Positions 51,836-60,721 are shown, counted from the stretch's first letter. The stretch is DNA of 64,000 nucleotides from Streptomyces albiflavescens (GCF_014645835.1 NZ_BMMM01000013.1:214083-278082), one strand, 5' to 3'. Numbers and translations are program-made. The notes: generated from the sequence alone by a model not told the origin.

Positions 51836-53764
51836 TCAGCGGTCCTGGGCGAGCGCGTACAGCTCGCCCAGGAGACTGCCGTCGGTCTGGACGAGGTCGT
51901 CGAAGGTGCCTTCCTCGCGGATGCGTCCCTTGTCGAGGACGATGACGCGGTCCGCCATGCGGACGTTGTCCAGGCGGTGGGTGACGACGACGGTGATCCG
52001 GTCCGGGGCCATCTTCCGCAGCTCGCGGAAGATCAGGTGCTCGCCGCGGGCGTCCATCTCGCTCGTCGGCTCATCCAGGACGAGGACGGCCGGCCGACGG
52101 TACATGGCGCGAGCGCAGGCGAGCCTCTGCCATTGCCCGCCAGACAGCTCCTGTCCGCCCCACACCGATCGGGCGAGCAACGTGTCGAGCCCGTCAGGGA
52201 GTTCGCGCACATGATCGGCCATGCCGACGCGGTCCGCCGCGTCCCAGATGGGTGCGTCATCGTGGTGGCGGGGCTGGCCGAGGGTGATGTTCTCCCGGGC
52301 GGCCAGGGGCCAGTGGCCGCTCTTCTGCGGAACAAGGCCGACGTGCTGCCAGACCGCCTCGGCGTCCGCGGTGGCAAGGTCGGTGTCGTCCCAGTAGACG
52401 GCGCCCTCCGTCGCCAGTGTCAGGCCGGTGAGCATGCGGATCAAGGTGGACTTGCCGGCGCCGTTCTCGCCCACCAGGGCAATGACCTGCCCACGCTCGA
52501 AGGTGAGGGAGATCGGGTGCAGAGCCGGCGTGCCCTTGCTCGCATAGGTGAAACCGGCCGACTCGAAGCGGATCTTCTCGGGTGCCTTCGGCCGCGCGCT
52601 GCCGCGCGCGGCCGTCATCGAGCCGACCTCCGCAATGAAGTCGAAGTAGTCACTGAGGTAGAGGCCGTGGTGGAACATCACGGCGCCGTACCGAACGATG
52701 GAGTTGAGGGCGCGGCCGGCCGTCTGCGAGGCGACGATCGCGGTCCCGGCGATCGCGGTGGTCATGCTGCCGGCCAGGACGAGCGCGGCGAGCGACGCCC
52801 ACATCCCCAGGGTGAACAGGCCGGCCAGGGACGCGGCGAGCAGCGTCACCCAGAGGTACGGGCGTGCGCCCTCCAGCTCGCGGCCTTCGACCCGGTCGCA
52901 CATCGTCCGGTACCAGAAATGGAGGTATCCCCTCATGGTGTTGGCGCGCAGCTCGTCGGCGAGTTCCGATGTGGTCAGCCACCACCGCATCATCCCGCGC
53001 ACGTTACGGGCGGAGATGGTCCGGTCGTGGACCCGGTAGTCGATCCGCGCGGCCACCACGCCGCCCAAGCCGCGGGGGACGACCGACAACAGCAACACCC
53101 CCAGCAGGAGCGGGTGTAAAGAGGTCAGGACGGTTGCGGCGGACACCAGCTGGACGAATCCGTTGGTCAGGGTCTTCGCGTCGTCGGCGAGGTCGACCGC
53201 GCGCATCGCGCCGACCTCTGCGGCCTGGCCCCGGTCGGTGAAGCCCGGCGTGTCGTACGCGGACAGTTCGGCGCGCATGTGCAGGTCCACCAGCGCCAGA
53301 TCCGCGGCGGAGGCGATCTTCGGGTTGAGGCGGCGGGTCGCCCAGTCCGCGAGGATCCACATGCCCGAGCCGGCGCCCAGCGCGACCACGGCGACGGCGA
53401 GCGCCGGCCACGCCTGGGCAAGTCCCGCTCCGGGATCGGCCGTTGTCAGCAGCGGCAGAGCCTTGGACACGGCGGTGAGCATCACGGCCGTGCCCACACC
53501 GGACATCAACTGGCACACCAGGATGGTGATCGCCATCCGTCGGTCAACGGACCAGGCCAGCCAGGCCGTCTGGGCGAGCGCCCGCGGAATCCGCCGCGCC
53601 ATCTCCACCAACGACGCGTTGTCCATCGCCCTGCGGTGCTTGCGGCCGTTGTAGTCCAGTTCCGGAGGCGCCGCGGGCCGCGGTGGCCCCTGGCGCGCGG
53701 TCGGCACGGCCGACGCATCCTCCGCCCCGTACTCCTGGCGGCCATCGGTCACGGATTCCGTCAT
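51836..53764 (-). CDS. ABC exporter half-transporter (TMD-NBD)
   Basis: A 642-residue exporter. The membrane domain (about 60-345) has about six helices. The nucleotide-binding domain shows Walker A GENGAGKST, Q-loop LVPQKSGHW, signature ELSGGQWQR, Walker B VLVLDEPTSEMD and switch VTHRLD. No N-terminal C39 peptidase is present, so any leader would have to be cut by another protease. The ATG at 53764 overlaps the kinase stop as ATGA. Context suggests export of a small peptide product. Confidence 0.9.
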   Translation of the reverse strand: MTESVTDGRQEYGAEDASAVPTARQGPPRPAAPPELDYNGRKHRRAMDNASLVEMARRIPRALAQTAWLAWSVDRRMAITILVCQLMSGVGTAVMLTAVSKALPLLTTADPGAGLAQAWPALAVAVVALGAGSGMWILADWATRRLNPKIASAADLALVDLHMRAELSAYDTPGFTDRGQAAEVGAMRAVDLADDAKTLTNGFVQLVSAATVLTSLHPLLLGVLLLSVVPRGLGGVVAARIDYRVHDRTISARNVRGMMRWWLTTSELADELRANTMRGYLHFWYRTMCDRVEGRELEGARPYLWVTLLAASLAGLFTLGMWASLAALVLAGSMTTAIAGTAIVASQTAGRALNSIVRYGAVMFHHGLYLSDYFDFIAEVGSMTAARGSARPKAPEKIRFESAGFTYASKGTPALHPISLTFERGQVIALVGENGAGKSTLIRMLTGLTLATEGAVYWDDTDLATADAEAVWQHVGLVPQKSGHWPLAARENITLGQPRHHDDAPIWDAADRVGMADHVRELPDGLDTLLARSVWGGQELSGGQWQRLACARAMYRRPAVLVLDEPTSEMDARGEHLIFRELRKMAPDRITVVVTHRLDNVRMADRVIVLDKGRIREEGTFDDLVQTDGSLLGELYALAQDR

Positions 53765-54642
53765 GCGAAGCCCCCCGTCATCAGCCGGTCCAGCGTCTTG
53801 CGACCACGGTCGGCGACCTCGATGTCGCCGTGCTCGGGAGCCCACGCCAGGCAGCTCGCAGCGTCGAGCGCCGCCAGGCAGGTCAGGGCGTGCCGCTCGG
53901 CCGGGGACAGCTCGCGGCCGTACCCGCGGAAGAACGCGGTCCGCAGCCGCGGGTTGTCGGCCCAGACACCACAGCTCATCACCACGAAGTCCTGCACAGC
54001 GGCGCCGAAGCGGGCCCGCTCGAAGTCGACCCACGCCGACCGGTCCGACCACAGCACGTTCCTCGCCCACGCGTCACCGTGCAGGAACGCCAGCGGCACC
54101 GACCCGACCAGCAGCAGTTCCTCGGCCAGACGCCGCACGAGCTGCTGCTCCGGCGCGCTCAGCCGATCGCCGGCCGCGGCGAGGTGCCTGTCCACGCCGC
54201 TCGCCGCGCGGTGCAGCGCCTCCTCTGCCTCCACCCTGTGTACCCCGCGCAGATCGCCCGCCGCATGGAGACGGGCCAAGAGCACACCAGCTTGCCGGTA
54301 GGCCTCCAGTTCCTCGGCCGGCGCCAGCGGGAGCTCGGCCAGAGGGCGACCCGGGATCGCGGTGACCAGCAACGCGAAATGCTCCGCGCTGGACTCGACC
54401 AGCTGCGGCGCCGCTCCCGAGCCCAGCGCCGGCACTGCCGAGCGGTAGGCGAAGGACTCCCGCTGGTAGGGCACCGGTCCGGCCGCGATCTTGAGATAGA
54501 CAGCCCGACCGCCGGGCCGCACGAGTTCCCACACCCGGGAGGCCGTACGCCGATGAGAGACATCCCGTACGGCCGTGATCGGCCCGATGTGCCCCTGAGC
54601 CCACGCCCGCACGGCAGGCGGAAGGATCTTCGCGTCGGTCAT
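53761..54642 (-). CDS. APH-fold phosphotransferase
   Basis: A 293-residue aminoglycoside-phosphotransferase/choline-kinase-fold protein. The ATP-binding Lys is in AVYLKIAAG, the catalytic Brenner loop is FLHGDAWARN, and the metal-binding Asp is in WVDFERARFG. Antibiotic resistance cannot be excluded. It overlaps the small peptide before it and the exporter after it by ATGA, an arrangement seen for APH-like kinases that modify Ser/Thr in class V lanthipeptide and thioamitide pathways. I favour a peptide-modifying role but cannot prove it. Confidence 0.8.
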   Translation of the reverse strand: MTDAKILPPAVRAWAQGHIGPITAVRDVSHRRTASRVWELVRPGGRAVYLKIAAGPVPYQRESFAYRSAVPALGSGAAPQLVESSAEHFALLVTAIPGRPLAELPLAPAEELEAYRQAGVLLARLHAAGDLRGVHRVEAEEALHRAASGVDRHLAAAGDRLSAPEQQLVRRLAEELLLVGSVPLAFLHGDAWARNVLWSDRSAWVDFERARFGAAVQDFVVMSCGVWADNPRLRTAFFRGYGRELSPAERHALTCLAALDAASCLAWAPEHGDIEVADRGRKTLDRLMTGGFA

Positions 54643-54794
54643 ACCCCCCACCTCGATGACGGGTGTGCTGCGGAGGAGAACAGGGCGCGCCGGGCGTCCG
54701 CAACGGGCCGCCGGAAGCGGACCGGCGCCGCCACTGCTGCAGGCGCAGTTTCGAAAACAGGATGAAGGGCGACGAGCACGGGCATGGGATTCAC
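54639..54794 (-). CDS. Small peptide coupled to the kinase gene
   Basis: A 51-residue open frame with GTG at 54794 preceded by a strong AGGAGG site and ending in an ATGA overlap with the kinase start. It begins VNPMPVLVALHPVFETAPAA and ends SSAAHPSSRWGV. It has no Cys and is Ala/Pro/Arg-rich with a Trp near the end. Ribosome site and coupling argue it is translated. It could be a precursor peptide, or a leader peptide that only couples translation. No homologue recognised. Confidence 0.5.
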   Translation of the reverse strand: MNPMPVLVALHPVFETAPAAVAAPVRFRRPVADARRALFSSAAHPSSRWGV

Positions 54795-54846
54795 GGAGTC
54801 CTCCTGTGATGACGGGCTGGCTTGAGCACCCGGACAACGCACCTGA

Positions 54847-55026
54847 TCAAGGAGCCGACACGGGCCGACCCGGGCGAATCTTCGATCGCGAGTTCGATGG
54901 TGGCCGGGCGGGCCAAGTGCCGCCTGAGCCGAGCTCCGTGATGTCCCGTTCGAATTCACTCGTCGGGGTTCGGAAGGGGCGCGGAACACGTGTGGGGGAT
55001 TGCGTGACCCCCCGCTGCGGCTGCAT
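54847..55026 (-). CDS. Candidate precursor peptide (59 aa)
   Basis: A 59-residue open frame whose ATG at 55026 has GGAGGG seven bases upstream; a TTGTCA -35-like box lies about 60 bases upstream on the same strand. Residues 23-36 (SEFERDITELGSGG) look like a RiPP leader: an acidic amphipathic helix ending in Gly-Gly. The tail is TWPARPPSNSRSKIRPGRPV then SAP, rich in Pro, Arg and Ser and without Cys. It is the first frame of the minus-strand unit ahead of peptide two, kinase, exporter and methyltransferase-Nudix. Being short, it could be spurious. Confidence 0.5.
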   Translation of the reverse strand: MQPQRGVTQSPTRVPRPFRTPTSEFERDITELGSGGTWPARPPSNSRSKIRPGRPVSAP

Positions 55027-55427
55027 CGTGATCCCTCCGGCGGAGCACTGGCTTCGGGCGCGAGGGAACACTCTCGCGCGCGGCACTGACAATCGCCGGG
55101 GCCGGCACAGGCATGGCGCGCGGGCGAACGCGGCCGCGGCCGACCATGCCCGTGTCCGATCACGCCCGCGGCTGGCATCTCGGCTGCGCAGGACCCGTAG
55201 TGAGGAGGTAGCAGGTCTTGTCGGCGTCATCCTTGCCGCGGAAGCAGTGCCGGCTCTGCCCGACGCCACGACGCTTGGGCGCGAACAGGGAAATGCCCCG
55301 ACTGGTCGGGGGAGGCCGGCCGGGGCCGTGGGGCGGTGGCGTGCGGAGGGCGCTCGCTCATGGCGGAGGGGCGGGACGAGGCCAGTCCGGTCCGATCCAT
55401 GGTTCGACCGGACTGAACATCTTCATC
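55027..55427. other. Upstream region of the peptide-kinase-exporter unit
   Basis: 400 bases between the 59-residue peptide and the membrane-protein end. I see a TTGTCA-like -35 hexamer on the minus strand at 55087-55092 but no gene I can defend. Confidence 0.35.
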
Positions 55428-56030
55428 TCACTCGCCGGGCGTGTTCGGTCGCAAGACCTCTCGGGCCGACGTCTCCGCTCGCTCCGCGTTGGACATGACG
55501 TGAGACTGCCCACTGGGCCACCAGGTCAGTTCAACGAGAAAGAACGCGACCACCAGCCACGACACCATTGCTTCCCGGGTCGATCCGGTGAACGTGTCGC
55601 TCAGCGCGAGGGCCACAGACAGTCCGACGCAGATCAGGAGCATCCATGGGAACAGCCGATCTCGTTCCCGGGCCGCTCGCAGCGCGCTGCCGTAGTCGAG
55701 GACGGCGTGCGCCAGTCGGGCATGACCGATGTCCTCACCCCGCCGGGTGGCACGAACCACCGCCATCCGGTCGGCGGAGTCCAGGTCTCTGGCTCCCGGC
55801 CAGGCTCGGCTTATCCGACGGGCCACCCTGATTCCGTAGAAGGGGCTGAGGATCATGGCCACCAGAGCCGCGCCCACCCATGAGCCCGACTCGGCGAGCA
55901 CAAGTGCACCGCAGAGGACACCGACTGGAAGGCCGATGCTCACTGCCCGGCGAAACGCACCGCCGCGCCATGCCCAGCCCGGGATCAACACCACAGGACC
56001 ATGCTGGCAGTCGTCGTTCCGCGGAGCCAT
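55428..56030 (-). CDS. Membrane protein of unknown function
   Basis: A 200-residue protein with four hydrophobic segments in two pairs: AVSIGLPVGVLCGALVLAES with WVGAALVAMILSPFYGIRVA, and FPWMLLICVGLSVALALSD with AMVSWLVVAFFLVELTWW. A charged cytoplasmic loop of about 65 residues lies between the pairs. I recognise no family. ATG at 56030 is one of two possible starts (the other is 56057). It stands between the peptide unit and the tRNA. Confidence 0.7.
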   Translation of the reverse strand: MAPRNDDCQHGPVVLIPGWAWRGGAFRRAVSIGLPVGVLCGALVLAESGSWVGAALVAMILSPFYGIRVARRISRAWPGARDLDSADRMAVVRATRRGEDIGHARLAHAVLDYGSALRAARERDRLFPWMLLICVGLSVALALSDTFTGSTREAMVSWLVVAFFLVELTWWPSGQSHVMSNAERAETSAREVLRPNTPGE

Positions 56031-56302
56031 CACCCACACCGGCGCCGCCGGGCACACGGTTCACGCGGGGAATCTCCATACGTCGGTTCCCCGTCCCCGA
56101 CGCCTCACGCCGCACGGGCGAGGTGGAGAACCGGGACGGCGAAGTCCCCGGTGGCAACCGGCCCGGCCAGGAACGGTGTCTCCCGAACCAACGGACAGCG
56201 TTCTTGAGATGTCCGGTGACCTGATTCCTCCGCAGCCGTCGAAGGTACCGGGGCGCTTGAAAATCACTCGTGGGGATTGATGGGGCGTCATACAGTGGAG
56301 TC

Positions 56303-56376
56303 CGCCGGGTGGAGCAGGTAGGCAGCTCGCTGGGCTCATAACCCAGAGGTCGCGGGTTCAAATCCCGCCTCGGCCA
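56303..56376 (+). tRNA. tRNA-Met (CAT), initiator type
   Basis: A complete cloverleaf. The anticodon arm CTGGG-CTCATAA-CCCAG has the three consecutive G:C pairs diagnostic of initiator tRNA. The T arm is GCGGG-TTCAAAT-CCCGC. In the acceptor stem, position 1 (C) does not pair with position 72 (C), again an initiator hallmark (usually C:A). D arm is GAGC...GCTC. CCA is not encoded. Sequence differs from the usual Streptomyces initiator in acceptor and D loop. Confidence 0.93.
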
Positions 56377-56384
56377 CGAAGGAC

Positions 56385-56413
56385 CGGGCCCGTCGCGTGA
56401 TGCGGCGGGCCCG
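56385..56413 (+). terminator. Hairpin downstream of the tRNA
   Basis: CGGGCCCG (56385-56392) pairs with CGGGCCCG (56406-56413), nine bases after the tRNA end, with no U-tract. Probable tRNA terminator. Confidence 0.55.
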
Positions 56414-56529
56414 AGTCGTTGGCCGTGGCGGTCCGGGTGTTGACGAGTCTCGGTCGACATCGAGTTGGTCCGGGACTGACCCGGAGCCTGATGCCGGCCC
56501 AGCCTGGACCGCCATCGCGCGGTGTCACC

Positions 56530-57978
56530 TCACGGTGGTCCCGGTGCTGTCAGGTCCCATGCCTGAACCGCGTACGCGGCGGTGGCAACGCCCACGGCGT
56601 CCGCCTGCACGCGCCAGGGGCCGTCGCCGACGGGATAGAAGCGGACGGTGAGGGTGCGGCCGGAGGCGGTGAAGAGCTCGGCGACCGAGTGGTCCAGAAG
56701 GATCCGTAGGATCGCGGTCGGCTGTTCCGCCGGGAGCTGCCAGCGGCCGCGCTTGGCGCGGGGGTCCAGCGAAGCGTGGTCGCGATCGACGACCAGCTCA
56801 CCCGTGGCCGGGTCGTGGAGAACGTCGAGGTACTCCGTCCCGTCCGAGGAGGTGAGCAGCCGGAGTCGTCCGCCGCGTTCAAGACTCACGGTCAAGTCGC
56901 TTGCCCGGGCCACCTCACCGAGCATCACAGGCTGCTCGGCGGTCACCCGGCCGGTGGCGGCGATCCGGTGCTCGCCCCGCAGGTTGAGCAGTTCGCGGGC
57001 CGGTTGTTGGGTCAGCTCGCCGCCGGTGCCGGGCGCCAGTTCGCGGGGCAGCGACAGCATCCCGGCCCAGCCGGCCTCGTCGGTCCACGTGCTGGGTGCG
57101 CCGACCCGTTCCTCATCCCTGGCTTCCCAGATCCAGGCCCACATCAGGAACCGTCCGTCGGGGGCGCGGAGCAGGGCGGGGGCGTAGAAATCGGGTCCGT
57201 GGTCCAGGAGTTGGGGCGCCGCGGCGTGGAACTCACCGTCCTGTTCGCGGCCCGGCCAGTAGACGGCGCAGATGGCGCCGTCCTCCGGGTCCCAGGCGCT
57301 GGCGAGGACGGCTCCGGTTCCTTCGGGGAAGGAGACGTACTGGGCGCATTCCCAGCCCTCCTCGGTGGTGCGGCCGCCGCGCAGGGGGTGCGGCGGGCGG
57401 GCGAGGAAGATGCCCTGGTACCGCCAGTGGTCCAGGTCGTCGGCGACGTACTCCAGGGCGGCTCCCCGGCCGTCGGCGAGCGCGGCGCCGACGAGCATCC
57501 GCCAACGGTCTCCGTCCCTCCACACATAGGGGTCGCGGAACATGGTGGTGCCGTCGGGCGGTTCGGGGATGAGCAGTCGGCCGTGCTTGGTGAACGTCGT
57601 GCCGCCGTCGAGGGAGTGTGCCGAGGTCACCGGCTGGTGCCGGCGGTCCGGGTGACGGGCGGAGTAGAAGGCGGTGATACGGCCCTTGTACGACACCGCG
57701 TTGCCCGACCACACTCCGCCCCGGTCCTCGCCGTCGGGCGTGGGGGCGAGGGCCACCGGCATCGGCTCCCAGCGGATCAGATCGCGGCTGCGGAAGTGGC
57801 CCCAGTGCATGTCGGCGTGGCGGGCGCCATGCGGGTTGTACTGGAAATAGACGTGGTAGTGGCCTTCGTGGAAGACCAGGCCGTTCGGGTCGTTGAGCCA
57901 GTTCGCCGGGGGGCGCAGGTGGATTGCGGGGAAATGCGGGTCAAGCGTGACCGGGGCTGCGATGCGGGTCTCAGCCAT
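56530..57978 (-). CDS. GH32 beta-fructosidase (intracellular)
   Basis: A 482-residue GH32 enzyme without signal peptide. The five-bladed propeller carries the nucleophile Asp in NWLNDPNG, the transition-state stabiliser in FRDP and the acid/base Glu in WECAQ, then a C-terminal beta-sandwich (ILLDHSVAELFTASGRTLTV). It should split beta-fructosides (sucrose, inulin- or levan-oligosaccharides) after import. Its ATG lies inside the end of the GH172 gene (8-base overlap), so the two are co-translated. Confidence 0.92.
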   Translation of the reverse strand: MAETRIAAPVTLDPHFPAIHLRPPANWLNDPNGLVFHEGHYHVYFQYNPHGARHADMHWGHFRSRDLIRWEPMPVALAPTPDGEDRGGVWSGNAVSYKGRITAFYSARHPDRRHQPVTSAHSLDGGTTFTKHGRLLIPEPPDGTTMFRDPYVWRDGDRWRMLVGAALADGRGAALEYVADDLDHWRYQGIFLARPPHPLRGGRTTEEGWECAQYVSFPEGTGAVLASAWDPEDGAICAVYWPGREQDGEFHAAAPQLLDHGPDFYAPALLRAPDGRFLMWAWIWEARDEERVGAPSTWTDEAGWAGMLSLPRELAPGTGGELTQQPARELLNLRGEHRIAATGRVTAEQPVMLGEVARASDLTVSLERGGRLRLLTSSDGTEYLDVLHDPATGELVVDRDHASLDPRAKRGRWQLPAEQPTAILRILLDHSVAELFTASGRTLTVRFYPVGDGPWRVQADAVGVATAAYAVQAWDLTAPGPP

Positions 57979-59347
57979 GGGCGCGCTCGTCGTAGCGGCG
58001 CCGGACGACGGCGGCCTGCTTGACGTTCGCCTCGGATTCCTGAAGGGAGCGCTCGCCGCGCTGCCGGGTGCGCTCGGCGAGGTGCTCCATGTGGTGTTCG
58101 AAACGCTCCCGGTACCTCTCGCGCATCACTGCGATCTCCTCGGCGACCGCACCGGTGCGTGCCGCGGCGATGGGCATCGGCTGTCCGGCGGGGCGGACCG
58201 GTAGACGCTGTTCCAGCGGGAGGACGGTCGCCTTCGGTGAGGGCAGGGTTTGGTACCAGTACGCGGTCGACGCCCAGTCGTCGGCGAGGTGATTGCCGTG
58301 GCCGTGCTCCACGGTCACGCGGATGCGCTCCTCGAAGCGGACCGGATCGGCCACGTGGAAGCGGTAGTTGACCGAATAGCCGGGGACGTCCGCCTCGTGG
58401 ACGATCGCACCGTGGTAGAGGTAGGCGTTCTTCTGCATCCCCCAGGCGTGGTTGAAGTAGTCCTCGGTGCCGGTGCCGTGCAGCGAGGGCGGCCAGCTGG
58501 TGGAGCCGTCGGGCAGGAAGTCGTCGTCGATCCAGATCATGTCGTTGCCCTCGCCCCACCAACTGCCCTGCCGGTGGTGGACGGAGAGGTTGCAGCCGAC
58601 ATAGTGGCCGCGGCCGGCGGTGTCGAGGATGACGTAGTTGTCCTCGCCCGTGAGGTCGGCGATGTTGACCTCGGGGCTGTTGGTCTGGATGTCGGGGGCC
58701 CAGCCGTTGCAGGGGTTGCTGCGGTTCCAACGGGCGTGGAAGTAAAGAGTGTCCTCGGGCAGCGGGTCCGCGTACAGCTCGTAGTCGATGTAGAAGTACT
58801 GCTGGATCGGCAGGTCGTTCTCGTTGACCAGCTCGATGCGGGCGCGCTTGTTGAAGGGCATCGGCGTCCAGCAGTTCAGGGCCGCGCTGCCACCGGGGAT
58901 CAGGGACTCCTCGGGCTTGGCGGAGACGGTGAACAGGGCCGACTGGTAGCTGTTGGGCAGGCAGTGGCCGATGCCGAAGAAGTCGCCGAGCGGGACGAGG
59001 ACGGCGGGCTCCTCCTCGTCGTCCCAGGTGATCCGGATGAGGACCTTGCGGTAGTAATCGGGGTCCGGTTCCTCCCAGTTGACGCCGAGCGCGTTGTGGA
59101 TCTCCATGACCGGGGCGACGGTGTCTGCTTCCAGTGGATCGATCAGGCCGGGGCCGAGAGTGCGGCGGCAGAACTGGGTCATCCAGATGTGGGAGATCCG
59201 GCCGGGTCCCTCGAGGTCGGCGAGGACCCGGGTGGAGTGGGCCGGTGTGGTCCAGTAGTCCTGGTTGCGGCCGCGTTGGTCCCAACTGGAGACGCGGGCC
59301 GTGCGCGCCGCCGTGGGCCGGGTGAGGTGGTCGAGGGACGAGGGCAT
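57971..59347 (-). CDS. GH172 (former DUF2961) glycosidase
   Basis: A 458-residue protein of the former DUF2961 family, now GH172. Characterised members act on alpha-D-fructofuranosides and difructose dianhydride I, or on D-arabinofuranosides. Family landmarks: GPGRISHIWMTQF near the start, PLGDFFGIG, FNKRARIELVNE, and HGTGTEDYFNHAWG, with acidic residues suited to catalysis. Coupling to a GH32 gene strongly favours a fructose-containing substrate. No signal peptide, so it acts in the cytoplasm. A hairpin separates it from the LacI gene. Confidence 0.85.
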   Translation of the reverse strand: MPSSLDHLTRPTAARTARVSSWDQRGRNQDYWTTPAHSTRVLADLEGPGRISHIWMTQFCRRTLGPGLIDPLEADTVAPVMEIHNALGVNWEEPDPDYYRKVLIRITWDDEEEPAVLVPLGDFFGIGHCLPNSYQSALFTVSAKPEESLIPGGSAALNCWTPMPFNKRARIELVNENDLPIQQYFYIDYELYADPLPEDTLYFHARWNRSNPCNGWAPDIQTNSPEVNIADLTGEDNYVILDTAGRGHYVGCNLSVHHRQGSWWGEGNDMIWIDDDFLPDGSTSWPPSLHGTGTEDYFNHAWGMQKNAYLYHGAIVHEADVPGYSVNYRFHVADPVRFEERIRVTVEHGHGNHLADDWASTAYWYQTLPSPKATVLPLEQRLPVRPAGQPMPIAAARTGAVAEEIAVMRERYRERFEHHMEHLAERTRQRGERSLQESEANVKQAAVVRRRYDERAHG

Positions 59348-59397
59348 GAGAAGGTGTTCCCTTCGGTGATCGTGCGTGATGGTGCGTCGCTGAACTC

Positions 59398-59430
59398 GGG
59401 CGGCGGGAGACTGGACCTCTCCCGCCGCCC
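59398..59430 (-). terminator. Hairpin terminator after the LacI gene
   Basis: GGGCGGCGGGAGA (59398-59410) pairs perfectly with TCTCCCGCCGCCC (59418-59430), a 13-base stem with a 7-base loop. It lies just after the LacI stop in the direction of transcription, ahead of GH172, so the hydrolase pair may need its own promoter or read-through. Confidence 0.7.
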
Positions 59431-59448
59431 TCCTCGTGGAAGTGAGGC

Positions 59449-60528
59449 TCAGTCGGGGCAGCCGCAGGATTCGCGGTAGGTGATCTCGGGCTCGAGGCGG
59501 ATGGAGCGGTGCCGGGAGGTGAGCGTGCCGTCGATGCGGCTGATCAGCAGTTGCATCGCCGTGGCGCCGATCTCGTGGGCGGGTTGGGTCACCGTGGTGA
59601 TGCCGGGGCGAAACAGGTCGGAGTGGGGGAAGCCGTCGAACGTGGCGAAGGCGAAGGTCTCCGGCACGGCCAGACCCAGCTGCTTCGCCGCCTCGAGCAC
59701 GCCCACGGCGGTCTCGGTGCTGGCCGCGACCACCGCCGACGGCGGCTGCGGCTGCCGCAGGACGCCCAGCATCCGCTCGCGGGTGTCGTCCGCGCGGCCG
59801 CTGCCGGTGACGACGAGTGTGTCGTCGACCTCGATGCCTGCCGCGGCGAGCGCCTCCAGGTAGCCGCGCCGGCGCTCGGCGATGGTGGACACGTCGGCGT
59901 CGCCCGCGGCGAGTGCGATACGGCGGTGGCCGTGCCGTTGCGCCAGGTGCAGTACCAGTTCCCGCATGGGAGCGGTGTTCTCGACCCCGACCTGGTCGGC
60001 CTTGACACCGCCCAGACGGTCCATGAGGACGACGGGGGTGCCCTGGTCGATGACGCCGGTGATCTCCTCGCTCCGGGACCGGGCGACAGGGGCGATCAGA
60101 ACGCCGTCGACACGGCGTTCGGTGAGCACCTCCAGCGCGCGGGCTTCCAGCGCGGGGTCCTCGCCGGAGTTGGCCAGCAGCAGGGTGTAGCCGGCGGCCA
60201 TGGCCTCCCGCTCGACGCCGCGGGCCATCGCGGCGAAGGCGGGCTCGGCCACGTCCGTGACGATCAGACCGATGGAGTCGGTGCGGGAGCGGCGCAGTGC
60301 GCGGGCGAGGCTGTCGCGCCGATAGCCCGTGGCCCTGACCGCCTCCTCGACCCGGGTGCGGGTTTCGTCGCGGACCGGCCGCGTGCCGTTGATGACGTGC
60401 GACACGGTGGACGTGGACACGCCCGCGATCCGTGCGACGTCGGAGATCGTCGCCACTGCTGATTCGCCGCCTCCTTGGGCCATCGGATCGGATCCGCTGG
60501 TTCGGTCCGTCCGTTCCATGAGTTCCAT
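59449..60528 (-). CDS. LacI-family transcriptional repressor of the fructan locus
   Basis: A 359-residue repressor. The N-terminal helix-turn-helix and hinge are TISDVARIAGVSTSTVSHVI then NGTRPV. The periplasmic-binding-like core follows (IGLIVTDVAEPAFAAMARGV, FATFDGFPHSDLF). The ATG at 60528 gives a 26-residue extension before the HTH; ATG at 60483, or a GTG after GGAGGCGGCG, are alternatives. It is divergent from the importer, with two identical-type operators between, so it probably represses both directions and is relieved by a fructo-oligosaccharide. Confidence 0.9.
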   Translation of the reverse strand: MELMERTDRTSGSDPMAQGGGESAVATISDVARIAGVSTSTVSHVINGTRPVRDETRTRVEEAVRATGYRRDSLARALRRSRTDSIGLIVTDVAEPAFAAMARGVEREAMAAGYTLLLANSGEDPALEARALEVLTERRVDGVLIAPVARSRSEEITGVIDQGTPVVLMDRLGGVKADQVGVENTAPMRELVLHLAQRHGHRRIALAAGDADVSTIAERRRGYLEALAAAGIEVDDTLVVTGSGRADDTRERMLGVLRQPQPPSAVVAASTETAVGVLEAAKQLGLAVPETFAFATFDGFPHSDLFRPGITTVTQPAHEIGATAMQLLISRIDGTLTSRHRSIRLEPEITYRESCGCPD

Positions 60529-60614
60529 CAGTTGCGTGGGCCCGTCGGTCCACGCTCTGTCAGCGCGTCCGGTCTATCAGGCCGTAGGTCCATCCCGCTC
60601 CGACGACCTCACGA

Positions 60615-60631
60615 ACTCATCGAAACGATTG
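60615..60631. promoter_or_regulatory. LacI operator 1 (regulator side)
   Basis: CATCGAAACGATTGCGC, with a near-palindromic CGAAACG-A-TTGCG core, 87 bases upstream of the LacI start. Fifteen-plus bases match operator 2; they differ at one base. Confidence 0.75.
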
Positions 60632-60721
60632 CGCAGACCTTGGCACGCCCTCACGGTGCCAGTCAATGCGTATGACCAGTGCGAGCTCTCTTTCACCCGG
60701 AAACAACACCGACACACGGTA

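Noticed and set aside
51803..53119. A 438-codon plus-strand frame opposite the ABC exporter
   Set aside because: No recognisable domain, and the exporter on the other strand has every ABC motif.
53761..54642. Aminoglycoside resistance kinase as the firm function
   Set aside because: The APH fold alone does not define the substrate, and coupling to a small peptide and an exporter points elsewhere; left as a generic phosphotransferase.
54656..55498. A 280-codon plus-strand frame over the peptide region
   Set aside because: No family, no ribosome site, and Arg/Gly-rich low-complexity composition; the short minus-strand frames have much better start signals.
56303..56376. tRNA-Met as an attachment site for an integrated element
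   Set aside because: No integrase gene and no duplicated tRNA 3' end were seen in the flanking sequence.
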